Assembly: GCA_018969935.1 (NCBI GenBank)
Contig: JAGWXJ010000090.1
Coordinates: 1-7,687, forward strand
Length of the DNA: 7,687 nucleotides
Direction: 5' to 3'
Origin: Alphaproteobacteria bacterium
GTDB lineage: Bacteria; Pseudomonadota; Alphaproteobacteria; Micavibrionales; UBA1664
Shown: positions 1 to 5,897 of the stretch, one piece after another
Layout: each line of letters begins with the position of its first letter
Numbering within the stretch: position 1 is the stretch's first letter
Notes under the pieces: generated by a model
Database searches by the model: none
What the model was told of the DNA's origin: nothing
What the model saw: only the letters and a program-made list of their open reading frames with translations
Translations under genes and position numbers: made by a program

Positions 1-558
1 AAAGGCATAGGCATCCTGCTTGGGCCGCACAGCGCAGTCATATCATCAGTCGGCTTTTTGGGTGGCCTGACTCTCTCGCAGCTCGCGCTCAATGCCTACG
101 GCGCCATCCGCGAACGTAATTTCTTCAGGCGCGACGGCTTCCTGCACAATGGCGGCCGCACCGTACGCAACGTCATATCGGGTACATTCGGCATGCTGGC
201 GGGCACGGCCGCTGGCGCAAAACTCGCCAGCATGTTTTCTAAAGTGGCGGCTGACGTTCAAAACACCGACGCCATCCTCAATCACTTCACAACCATCAAA
301 CGCACAGGCGGCCTGTTCGGCAAACCTGAGCTTGTACAAAACTACTCGCTGGAAGCAGGCGCCCGCGCAGCCGTGGAAACCATGCAACAGGGCTGGAGCA
401 TTTTCTGGCAAGGCATCGGCACCGGCCTTACAAACCCCGATTTTGCAGCCGCCGCAACTGTCTTTGCAATTGCAGCCAGCACGGCTTACCTAAGCATGAA
501 GTCGGCGCGCGCCATAAGCCGCCCCGTCCTAAGGGTTTTCGGCTACCGCCCCGCCTAG
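1..558 (+). CDS. Unrecognised membrane protein, 3' end only
   Basis: The frame is open from the first base of the window and ends at TAG 556-558, so the true start probably lies upstream and at least 185 residues are visible. An internal TTG at 58 is possible but has no clear ribosome binding site and would cut a hydrophobic segment. Three hydrophobic, Ala/Gly-rich stretches are visible: near the start of the visible part (GILLG to the LSQLALNAYG region), in the middle (VISGTFGMLAGTAAGAKLA) and near the C-terminus (FAAAATVFAIAASTAYLSM). The tail is short and basic (SARAISRPVLRVFGYRPA), as expected for a cytoplasmic end. I do not recognise the family and assign no function. It lies 68 bases upstream of leuS on the same strand, so co-transcription is possible. 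A small GC hairpin (573-585) lies between them but has no T-tract. Confidence 0.7.
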   Translation, partial: KGIGILLGPHSAVISSVGFLGGLTLSQLALNAYGAIRERNFFRRDGFLHNGGRTVRNVISGTFGMLAGTAAGAKLASMFSKVAADVQNTDAILNHFTTIKRTGGLFGKPELVQNYSLEAGARAAVETMQQGWSIFWQGIGTGLTNPDFAAAATVFAIAASTAYLSMKSARAISRPVLRVFGYRPA

Positions 559-626
559 GCCCTTTCCAAATCGCGCCTTAGGCGCTAAAACCTCTCAAAA
601 CCAACTGCATACCAAGGACGAAGGCG

Positions 627-3188
627 ATGGCCGAGCGTTACAACATCAAGGAAACCGAATCCAAATGGCGCAAAATCTGGGCCGATAAAAAATCGTTCGA
701 GGTCACTGAAGATACCTCGAAGCCCAAGGCCTATGTTCTGGCCATGCTGCCCTATCCTTCGGGCCGTATCCACGTTGGCCACGTCCGCAACTACACGCTT
801 TCCGATGTTGTCGCGCGCTACAAACGCGCAAACGGTTATAACGTGCTCAACCCCATGGGTTGGGATGCGCTGGGCCTGCCCGCCGAAAACGCAGCAATGG
901 AACGCGGCACCCACCCCGCTGACTGGACCTACCAAAACATCGCGCAAATGAAGGCACAACTACTCAGTATGGGCCTTGCCATCGACTGGTCGCGCGAAGT
1001 CGCAACCTGCGCGCCCGAGTATTACAAACACGAACAGAAAATGTTCATCGAGTTCTATAAAAAGGGCCTCGCCTACCGCCGTGAATCGGTCGTGAACTGG
1101 GATCCAGTCGACAACACGGTACTTGCCAACGAACAGGTCGTGGACGGCAAGGGCTGGCGCACCGGCGCCCCCGTCGAGCGCCGCACCCTCAACCAGTGGT
1201 TCTTCAAAATCACGCAGTACGCCGATGAGCTGCTGGAAGCCATCAAGACACTGGATAGATGGCCCGAAAAAGTCCGCATCATGCAGGAAAACTGGATCGG
1301 TAAATCGCAAGGCCTCCAGTTCAAATGCAAAATTGAAAACACAAACGAAACAATCGAGTTTTTCACAACCCGCGCCGACACCATGTTCGGCCCTACCTTT
1401 ACGGCCATGGCGCCCGACCACCCGCTCGCAAAAAAACTGTGCGAAGGCAAACCCGGCTGGGCCGAATTTGTGCGCCAGTGTCAGGCAGGCGGCACATCGG
1501 AAGCTGCCATCGAACAGGCTGAAAAAATCGGCTTCGATACCGGCTACTTCGTAACCCACCCGATGGACCCGTCCATCAGGCTGCCGCTTTACGCCGCAAA
1601 CTTCATCCTCATGGATTACGGTACGGGTGCAATCTTCGGCTGTCCCGCACACGACCAGCGCGACTACGATTTTGCAAAAAAATACAAACTGCCCATCAAG
1701 CTTGTTGTGCAGCCTGAAGGCAAGGAAGTGGACTTTGAAAAAGGCCCATCCCTTGAACCCGGCATCATGGTGAATTCCGATTTCATCAACGGCATGCCGA
1801 ACAAGGAAGGTCATAAGGCCGTCATCAAACGCATGGAGGAAATTGGCGCAGGCAAAGGCGTCACCAAATACCGCCTGCGCGATTGGGGCATAAGCCGCCA
1901 GCGCTACTGGGGTTGCCCCGTCCCGATGATTCACTGCCAAAGCTGCGGTATCGTGCCTGTGCCCGATAAGGACTTGCCGGTCGTTCTGCCGAAGGACATT
2001 AATTACGACGCCCCAGGCAACCCGCTGGATAGACACCCGACGTGGAAGCACACCACCTGCCCCAAATGCAGCAAACCGAGCGTCCGTGAAACCGACACCT
2101 GCGATACGTTCTTTGAATCCAGCTGGTACTTCCTGCGCTACCTTGACCCGAAAAACGAAGGCGAAGCCTTCTCAAGCAACGCATCAAAATACTGGATGCC
2201 CGTTGACCAATACATCGGCGGTGTCGAACACGCGGTGCTGCACCTTCTCTATTCCCGCTTCTTCATGCGTGCGTTACGTGATTGCGGTTATCAGGTACCC
2301 GATGAGCCGTTTACCGGCCTCTTCACCCAAGGCATGGTCACCCACGCCACCTTCAAGGACAAGGACGGCAAATGGATTTACCCGGCCGAGGCCGAACAGG
2401 ATGAGAAAGGCAACTGGGTCAAATCGGATGACAAATCCCCCGTTACGCTTGGCCGCATTGAAAAAATGTCCAAATCCAAAAAGAACGTCATCGACCCCGA
2501 TGACATTCTGAACACCTACGGCGCCGATGCTGCCCGCCTGTTCATTTTGTCGGACAGCCCGCCCGAGCGTGACCTGGAATGGACGGAAGCCGGCATCGAG
2601 GGTGCATGGCGTTACATCAACCGCCTCTGGCGCGCATTGCAAGATGACCTGCCGAAACTGAAGGGCGGCGACAAACCGAAGTCGTTCTCCAAAGAGGCCT
2701 CGGAGCTGCGCGTCAAAACGCACAAAACCGCAAAAGGCGTAGCCGATGATATTCAGGCCTTTGTCATGAACAAGGCCGTCGCCAAAATCCGCGAACTCAC
2801 AAACGCGATGGAAAGCTTCGAACCCAAGGACGATGCCGACGCATGGGCCCTGCGCGAAGCATGGGAGATGCTGCTCCCCTGCATCAACCCCATGACCCCG
2901 CATCTGGCCGAGGAAATGTGGGCCGATCTGGGCCACAAAACCCTGCTGACCGACATCGCTTGGCCAAAGGTGGATGAATCGCTGCTGGTAGCCGATACGG
3001 TTACTCTCGCCGTTCAGGTCAATGGCAAGCTACGCGCAACCATCACCCTGCCCGCTGGCGCAGGCCAGAAAGAGGCCGAGGCAGCAGCCATGGCCGAAGA
3101 CGGCGTCAAACGCGCCCTCGATGGCCTTGCTGTCAAAAAGGTCATCGTGGTGCCAAACAAAATCGTGAACATCGTAGCAGCGGCTTAG
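627..3188 (+). CDS. leuS: Leucyl-tRNA synthetase
   Basis: Class I aminoacyl-tRNA synthetase that charges tRNA-Leu with leucine using ATP in the cytoplasm. The 853-residue length is normal for bacterial LeuRS. Visible landmarks: the HIGH-type motif as HVGH at residues 49-52 within PYPSGRIHVGH; the CP1 editing domain with its threonine-rich motif TTRADT at 247-252 and the GTGAIFGCPAHDQRD stretch, in which D343 matches the conserved editing aspartate; a zinc-site-like insertion with CxxC at 437-440 and 478-481 plus C492; KMSKS at 613-617; a helical anticodon-binding domain after it; and a C-terminal domain starting around VQVNGKLRA. Both synthetic and editing sites look intact. The ATG at 627 is preceded by AAGGA (614-618) at 8 bases. 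The stop TAG overlaps the stop of the convergent minus-strand gene by 4 bases. Confidence 0.99.
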   Translation: MAERYNIKETESKWRKIWADKKSFEVTEDTSKPKAYVLAMLPYPSGRIHVGHVRNYTLSDVVARYKRANGYNVLNPMGWDALGLPAENAAMERGTHPADWTYQNIAQMKAQLLSMGLAIDWSREVATCAPEYYKHEQKMFIEFYKKGLAYRRESVVNWDPVDNTVLANEQVVDGKGWRTGAPVERRTLNQWFFKITQYADELLEAIKTLDRWPEKVRIMQENWIGKSQGLQFKCKIENTNETIEFFTTRADTMFGPTFTAMAPDHPLAKKLCEGKPGWAEFVRQCQAGGTSEAAIEQAEKIGFDTGYFVTHPMDPSIRLPLYAANFILMDYGTGAIFGCPAHDQRDYDFAKKYKLPIKLVVQPEGKEVDFEKGPSLEPGIMVNSDFINGMPNKEGHKAVIKRMEEIGAGKGVTKYRLRDWGISRQRYWGCPVPMIHCQSCGIVPVPDKDLPVVLPKDINYDAPGNPLDRHPTWKHTTCPKCSKPSVRETDTCDTFFESSWYFLRYLDPKNEGEAFSSNASKYWMPVDQYIGGVEHAVLHLLYSRFFMRALRDCGYQVPDEPFTGLFTQGMVTHATFKDKDGKWIYPAEAEQDEKGNWVKSDDKSPVTLGRIEKMSKSKKNVIDPDDILNTYGADAARLFILSDSPPERDLEWTEAGIEGAWRYINRLWRALQDDLPKLKGGDKPKSFSKEASELRVKTHKTAKGVADDIQAFVMNKAVAKIRELTNAMESFEPKDDADAWALREAWEMLLPCINPMTPHLAEEMWADLGHKTLLTDIAWPKVDESLLVADTVTLAVQVNGKLRATITLPAGAGQKEAEAAAMAEDGVKRALDGLAVKKVIVVPNKIVNIVAAA

Positions 3189-3337
3189 TAGGTGTAGGCC
3201 GCTGCCTCCAGCGCCTGCATCTGCGCATTCAGCGCCATATAGAACCACGCAAGGATGCCCGCAAAAGCAGCAAGGGCCAAGGCAATGGCCCCTGCCAGCA
3301 GCGGGTCCTCCTTCAGCTTTTTGAACAATGCTTTCAT
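3185..3337 (-). CDS. Small single-pass membrane peptide, unrecognised
   Basis: A 50-residue peptide with a lysine-rich N-terminus (MKALFKKLKEDP), one strongly hydrophobic alanine/leucine segment at about residues 13-34 (LLAGAIALALAAFAGILAWFY) and a short C-terminal tail ending AAAYTY. The charge pattern predicts an N-in, C-out inner membrane peptide. The reading frame extends upstream to about 3490, but that extension (MDMLIMSVW...) lacks the composition of a real protein and covers the intergenic signals, so I prefer the ATG at 3335-3337. No good Shine-Dalgarno precedes it, so the start is uncertain; GTG codons a little upstream are alternatives. It converges on leuS and its TAA overlaps the leuS stop by 4 bases. 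Its function is unknown. It could be a small stress or toxin-like membrane peptide, but nothing in the sequence shows that. Confidence 0.5.
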   Translation of the reverse strand: MKALFKKLKEDPLLAGAIALALAAFAGILAWFYMALNAQMQALEAAAYTY

Positions 3338-3405
3338 AAGGTTCGCATCGGGCGTGGCGTTGGTTCCTGATAGCCACACTAGCACTTTTTTACCCAAGGG
3401 AAAAT

Positions 3406-3435
3406 TTGACAAAGCCCAATCAACGCAGGTATATC
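3406..3435 (+). promoter_or_regulatory. Sigma70-type promoter for the DUF62-like gene
   Basis: A perfect -35 hexamer TTGACA lies at 3406-3411. It is followed by an 18-base spacer and the -10-like TATATC at 3430-3435 (4 of 6 matches; GTATAT at 17 bases is an alternative register). Transcription would start near 3442 and leave a leader of about 170 bases before the ATG at 3614. It lies in the divergent gap between the minus-strand membrane peptide and the + strand gene, where a promoter is expected. Confidence 0.55.
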
Positions 3436-3443
3436 CATATTCC

Positions 3444-3515
3444 ATGTACGTAACCGCACGCACCCAGACGCTCATGATGAGCATGTCCATGCGCTGCGGC
3501 AGGGCTTCACGGTAA
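3444..3515 (+). CDS. Possible Met-rich leader peptide (23 residues)
   Basis: ATG 3444 to TAA 3513-3515 encodes 23 residues with the middle TQTLMMSMSMR: four methionines within six residues (positions 11, 12, 14 and 16). The ATG lies within a few bases of the predicted transcription start, so translation would have to be leaderless or nearly so, and no Shine-Dalgarno is visible. The stop codon falls inside the 3495-3538 hairpin. The layout resembles leader-peptide control, and the gene downstream resembles an enzyme acting on SAM. It may equally be a chance frame. Confidence 0.2.
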   Translation: MYVTARTQTLMMSMSMRCGRASR

Positions 3516-3538
3516 CCTTACCGAATAGCCTTGCCGCA
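3495..3538 (+). promoter_or_regulatory. Strong two-stage hairpin in the leader of the DUF62-like gene
   Basis: Positions 3495-3506 pair with 3527-3538 over 12 base pairs with one G-U wobble (3502/3531). Inside is a 3x3 internal loop (3507-3509 and 3524-3526). A further 5-bp stem, 3510-3514 with 3519-3523, is capped by the tetraloop ACCU. No T-tract follows, so it is not an ordinary intrinsic terminator. It lies downstream of the predicted promoter and about 75 bases before the gene start. It could be a regulatory RNA element, or a two-fold symmetric protein-binding site in DNA. Confidence 0.5.
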
Positions 3539-3600
3539 TCAAAGCGGTTGCAGCGTAAGCGCTTCCCACTTCCCCAAAAAAGAAACGAAACAAAAATCGC

Positions 3601-3606
3601 AAGGAG
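3601..3606 (+). promoter_or_regulatory. Ribosome binding site that sets the start at 3614
   Basis: AAGGAG lies 7 bases before the ATG at 3614, close to ideal. It decides against the longer frame that could begin at TTG 3548. The last G and the spacer (GAAGCGC, 3606-3612) are complementary to GCGCTTC at 3559-3565, so the site could be partly masked in the mRNA. Confidence 0.75.
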
Positions 3607-3613
3607 AAGCGCG

Positions 3614-4561
3614 ATGACATCCCGTACTATTGATATTGTTCACATCACCGATTGCCATGATACCGGCGCCGTAGGCGGCGAACTGGCAGCCATCAAGGTC
3701 AAACGCCGTTACGCCGACAGGGCCGACCACCACGACATCGCAACCCGTTTGATCGAAGTTGCCCCTGCCGAGGAATTCAACACCATCGACGTAGGCGCCA
3801 AGTTTTCGGAATTGGCAACCAGCGCCGTAAACCCGAATCGTCTGGTACTCGCCATCAACGCGGCACCGCCCAGCATCCCTGGCGGCACAGGCAACAACGA
3901 ACGCCGCAATTTCGTCCTCGGCCGCCTCAAAAACGGCGTCGTATTTGGCGGCACATGGGGCGGCCACTGCCTCTCCTACGTTAAATCGGAAATTGCCGAG
4001 CTCTATGAACTGCTCGATTCCAACAACGGCTCGCAATTCCGCTCGCTCGAGGTCCTTCCCGATGCGCTGCTTGATTTCAAAGCCGATAAAATCGACACGG
4101 CACGTCTGCGCCTCGTGGATGTTGCAAAAGAGGTCCCGAATGTTCCGCGCCACTCTCACGCTTGGACAATCGACAACTTCGGCAACGTCAAACTGTTCCT
4201 GAATGATGACGACAAAGTCCGCCTTCGCAGCCTGTTTGAGGCTAAAGCAAAAGGCACCGATGGCCGCAGGGTTGCGCCCGTCAAGTTCGCATTCGGTGAC
4301 AGGTCGGTGGAATTTGCACCCGCTGCCAACGCCCAATTCGAACCTGCGTCATCGCAGTTCGCGGCAGCCGCCCTTGCGCAAAAACTTTTCTGCATCGAAA
4401 TTGGCACCAATGTCGTATCCCTCACCTCCAGTGCCAAACGCTGGAATACGCGCGGCCAGTTTACGGATGTCGAACAAATCGCAACCCTGCGCGGCGAACC
4501 GCACAAACCGCTGGGCTACACACTCCCGAAAATCGGCGCGCCGGTATTCTTTGGCGCATAA
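3614..4561 (+). CDS. Divergent SAM hydroxide adenosyltransferase (DUF62)-like protein
   Basis: A 315-residue protein with no signal peptide or membrane segment. Its order of motifs recalls the SAM hydroxide adenosyltransferase/DUF62 family, which hydrolyses S-adenosylmethionine to adenosine and methionine. An N-terminal IVHITDCHDTG (residues 8-18) stands where the family has TLTTDFG. A glycine-rich loop PGGTGNNERR (89-98) stands near the family's DPGVGTxRR. FGGTWGGH (111-118) stands where the family has VGPDNG. WTIDNFGNVKL (184-194) closely matches the IDxFGN that opens the C-terminal domain. The DPGVG aspartate and the PDNG motif do not appear in usual form, so normal SAM hydrolase activity is doubtful and a changed substrate or non-catalytic role is possible. 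The family assignment is from memory of the motifs and is moderate. The gene has its own promoter, a structured leader and a terminator, and so forms a single-gene unit followed by the isochorismatase-like gene. Confidence 0.55.
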   Translation: MTSRTIDIVHITDCHDTGAVGGELAAIKVKRRYADRADHHDIATRLIEVAPAEEFNTIDVGAKFSELATSAVNPNRLVLAINAAPPSIPGGTGNNERRNFVLGRLKNGVVFGGTWGGHCLSYVKSEIAELYELLDSNNGSQFRSLEVLPDALLDFKADKIDTARLRLVDVAKEVPNVPRHSHAWTIDNFGNVKLFLNDDDKVRLRSLFEAKAKGTDGRRVAPVKFAFGDRSVEFAPAANAQFEPASSQFAAAALAQKLFCIEIGTNVVSLTSSAKRWNTRGQFTDVEQIATLRGEPHKPLGYTLPKIGAPVFFGA

Positions 4562-4562
4562 A

Positions 4563-4582
4563 ATTGCATTTAATCCTGCAAT
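4563..4582 (+). repeat. Short inverted repeat just after the DUF62-like gene
   Basis: ATTGCA (4563-4568) and TGCAAT (4577-4582) form a perfect 6-bp stem with an 8-base loop, starting 2 bases after the stop codon and 14 bases before the terminator hairpin. It may help protect the 3' end of the mRNA or belong to a tandem hairpin control region ahead of the next gene. It is short enough to be chance. Confidence 0.3.
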
Positions 4583-4596
4583 AGCCTTACCTTACG

Positions 4597-4624
4597 CGCG
4601 TCCGGCAAAACCGGACGCGTTTTT
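4597..4624 (+). terminator. Intrinsic terminator after the DUF62-like gene
   Basis: CGCGTCCGG (4597-4605) pairs perfectly with CCGGACGCG (4611-4619) around the 5-base loop CAAAA, and five T residues follow (4620-4624). This is a textbook Rho-independent terminator. It ends only 11 bases before the ATG of the next + strand gene, so that gene must depend on readthrough or on a promoter that overlaps the hairpin. Confidence 0.85.
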
Positions 4625-4635
4625 AAAAAGGCATC

Positions 4636-5319
4636 ATGGCGCACGACCCGTTCCTGGACCCCATCCGCGAAACGCTGCATGAAACAGCAGCGCTGCATGC
4701 GCTTTCAAAAGCAGCCGCACTAGGCCGCGTCATGGCGCTAGGCATCGATGTGCAGCAGGAATATTTTTTCAAACCCCGCCTGATTGCCGCCGGCGCCGAA
4801 AAAACGGAGGTCGAAACATTCGGCCTCATCGCAACCAACATCCACGGCTTCCTGTGCGAGATGGACCATATAGCCCCGCAAATCCCGCGCGCCTATACGG
4901 TGCACACACGCATCCGCAAACCAAAGGTCTGGACGGCGGGCGCACTGCGTAACGAGCTTGCTATCAAATCCCGCCCGCAGGATATGCTACGCGCAAAACA
5001 GTTTTGCGACCCATTCATCGAAAGCGGGCTGGATGAGGATGTGGCACAACATAACCCCTTGGTCATACTGGCTTTTGGCGGTGTGCTGGAATACTGCCTT
5101 GGCGCAGGCATCATCACCGCTACCGATATGTACAACAAAAACGTCATCCTGATGCCGGATCTGGTAGCGCCAAAAGGCGGCGGCAACGCGCAAACCGTGC
5201 GCGCGCACTTTGAAATTGCACAAAAGCCCAAAACCCAAGGCTGGGTGGCGCTGGCCGATAGCCATAAAGTGCTAAAAACCCTGCGTACACAGGCCCCTGC
5301 CCACCAACCAGTCCATTGA
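4636..5319 (+). CDS. Isochorismatase-like cysteine hydrolase
   Basis: A 227-residue soluble protein with the plan of the isochorismatase/cysteine hydrolase superfamily. A beta-strand MALGIDVQQEYF carries the first catalytic Asp (D38). AKQFCDPF carries a Lys (K121) in the usual catalytic position before xxFxxF. LVILAFGGVLEYC carries the nucleophile Cys (C154) after the typical strand-GGV turn, followed by helix and strand IITATDMYNKNVILMPDLVA. The Asp-Lys-Cys triad thus seems complete. The DxH...H metal site of nicotinamidases is not visible, which argues against PncA and leaves the substrate unknown. About 30 extra residues precede the core. The start ATG has AAAAGG 4 bases upstream. The gene begins 11 bases after a terminator and lies 31 bases before lptE, so it may be read together with lptE and holA. 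Confidence 0.65.
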   Translation: MAHDPFLDPIRETLHETAALHALSKAAALGRVMALGIDVQQEYFFKPRLIAAGAEKTEVETFGLIATNIHGFLCEMDHIAPQIPRAYTVHTRIRKPKVWTAGALRNELAIKSRPQDMLRAKQFCDPFIESGLDEDVAQHNPLVILAFGGVLEYCLGAGIITATDMYNKNVILMPDLVAPKGGGNAQTVRAHFEIAQKPKTQGWVALADSHKVLKTLRTQAPAHQPVH

Positions 5320-5350
5320 CACCGTGCGCCCAAATTCCTAGCGTGGGGGC

Positions 5351-5893
5351 ATGACACGCGCACTCGCCCTTATCCTTGTATCCGCCCTCTCGCTCACACT
5401 TGCTGCTTGCGGCTTTACGCCCGTTTACGGCACCTATAGCCAGAATGCGGAGGTATCAAAATCCCTCGACGGCGTTTACATCGATGTCATCCCCGACCGC
5501 ACGGGCCAAAAACTGCGCAACCTGCTCATTGACCGCATGGTCGCCGATGGCCGCAACGCAGCCGTGGATTCTCCCTACCACCTCCGCGTCAGCGGCCTGA
5601 CGGAGAGCATCTACGGCATCGGCATCGCCAAGGACGATACGGCAACCCGCAGCCAGATCCGCATCAACGCCGTCATGACCCTGACGGATACACGCACACC
5701 CGAATCCAAAGTGGCCATAAGCCGCCAGCTCTCGGCTGTTGCATCGTTCAACACGCTTGCAAGCCAGTACACCACATTGGTGACAGAGGAGGACGCCCGT
5801 AATCAGGCCATACAGGAACTGGCAACCAACATCGTAACCCAGCTGGAATTGTATTTCTCGAACCCCGCTGCCTTCGCCCAGCCATCCGAGTAA
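5351..5893 (+). CDS. lptE: LPS-assembly lipoprotein LptE
   Basis: A 180-residue lipoprotein. The N-terminus is a lipoprotein signal peptide with the lipobox LAAC, cleaved before C20, followed by GFTPVYG, a signature of alphaproteobacterial LptE. LptE plugs the LptD barrel in the outer membrane and helps deliver lipopolysaccharide to the cell surface. The rest fits the family: a strand with YIDVIPDRTGQKLRNLLIDRM, an alternating beta core and a helical end (RNQAIQELATNIVTQLELYF). The start is firm because an in-frame TAG lies at 5339-5341 and there is no other start before the signal peptide. However, the G-rich stretch upstream (5345-5349) is only one base from the ATG, so initiation may be weak or coupled. 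holA starts 4 bases after its stop. Confidence 0.9.
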   Translation: MTRALALILVSALSLTLAACGFTPVYGTYSQNAEVSKSLDGVYIDVIPDRTGQKLRNLLIDRMVADGRNAAVDSPYHLRVSGLTESIYGIGIAKDDTATRSQIRINAVMTLTDTRTPESKVAISRQLSAVASFNTLASQYTTLVTEEDARNQAIQELATNIVTQLELYFSNPAAFAQPSE

Positions 5894-5897
5894 CCGC

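Noticed and set aside
573..585. Hairpin GCGCC-TTA-GGCGC between the first gene and leuS
   Set aside because: Only 5 base pairs with a 3-base loop and no T-tract, so it is not called a terminator.
960..2051. Long minus-strand frame of 363 residues inside leuS
   Set aside because: A shadow of the leuS coding frame caused by codon bias; no start signals, and leuS is unquestionable.
3338..3490. N-terminal extension of the minus-strand membrane peptide
   Set aside because: The extra residues have no protein-like pattern and the stretch holds the + strand promoter. The shorter form from 3337 is preferred.
3255..3515. + strand frame of 86 residues
   Set aside because: It runs antisense to the membrane peptide gene and across the promoter, and has no ribosome binding site. 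Only its last 23 codons are mentioned, as a possible leader.
3539..4336. Minus-strand frame of 265 residues opposite the DUF62-like gene
   Set aside because: The + strand frame has a near-ideal ribosome binding site, a terminator and family motifs; the minus frame has none.
513..5735. Repeated ATAAGCCGCC-type words near 513, 1888 and 5716
   Set aside because: Each encodes an Ile-Ser-Arg run inside an unrelated gene; shared codon use explains them and they are not a repeat family.
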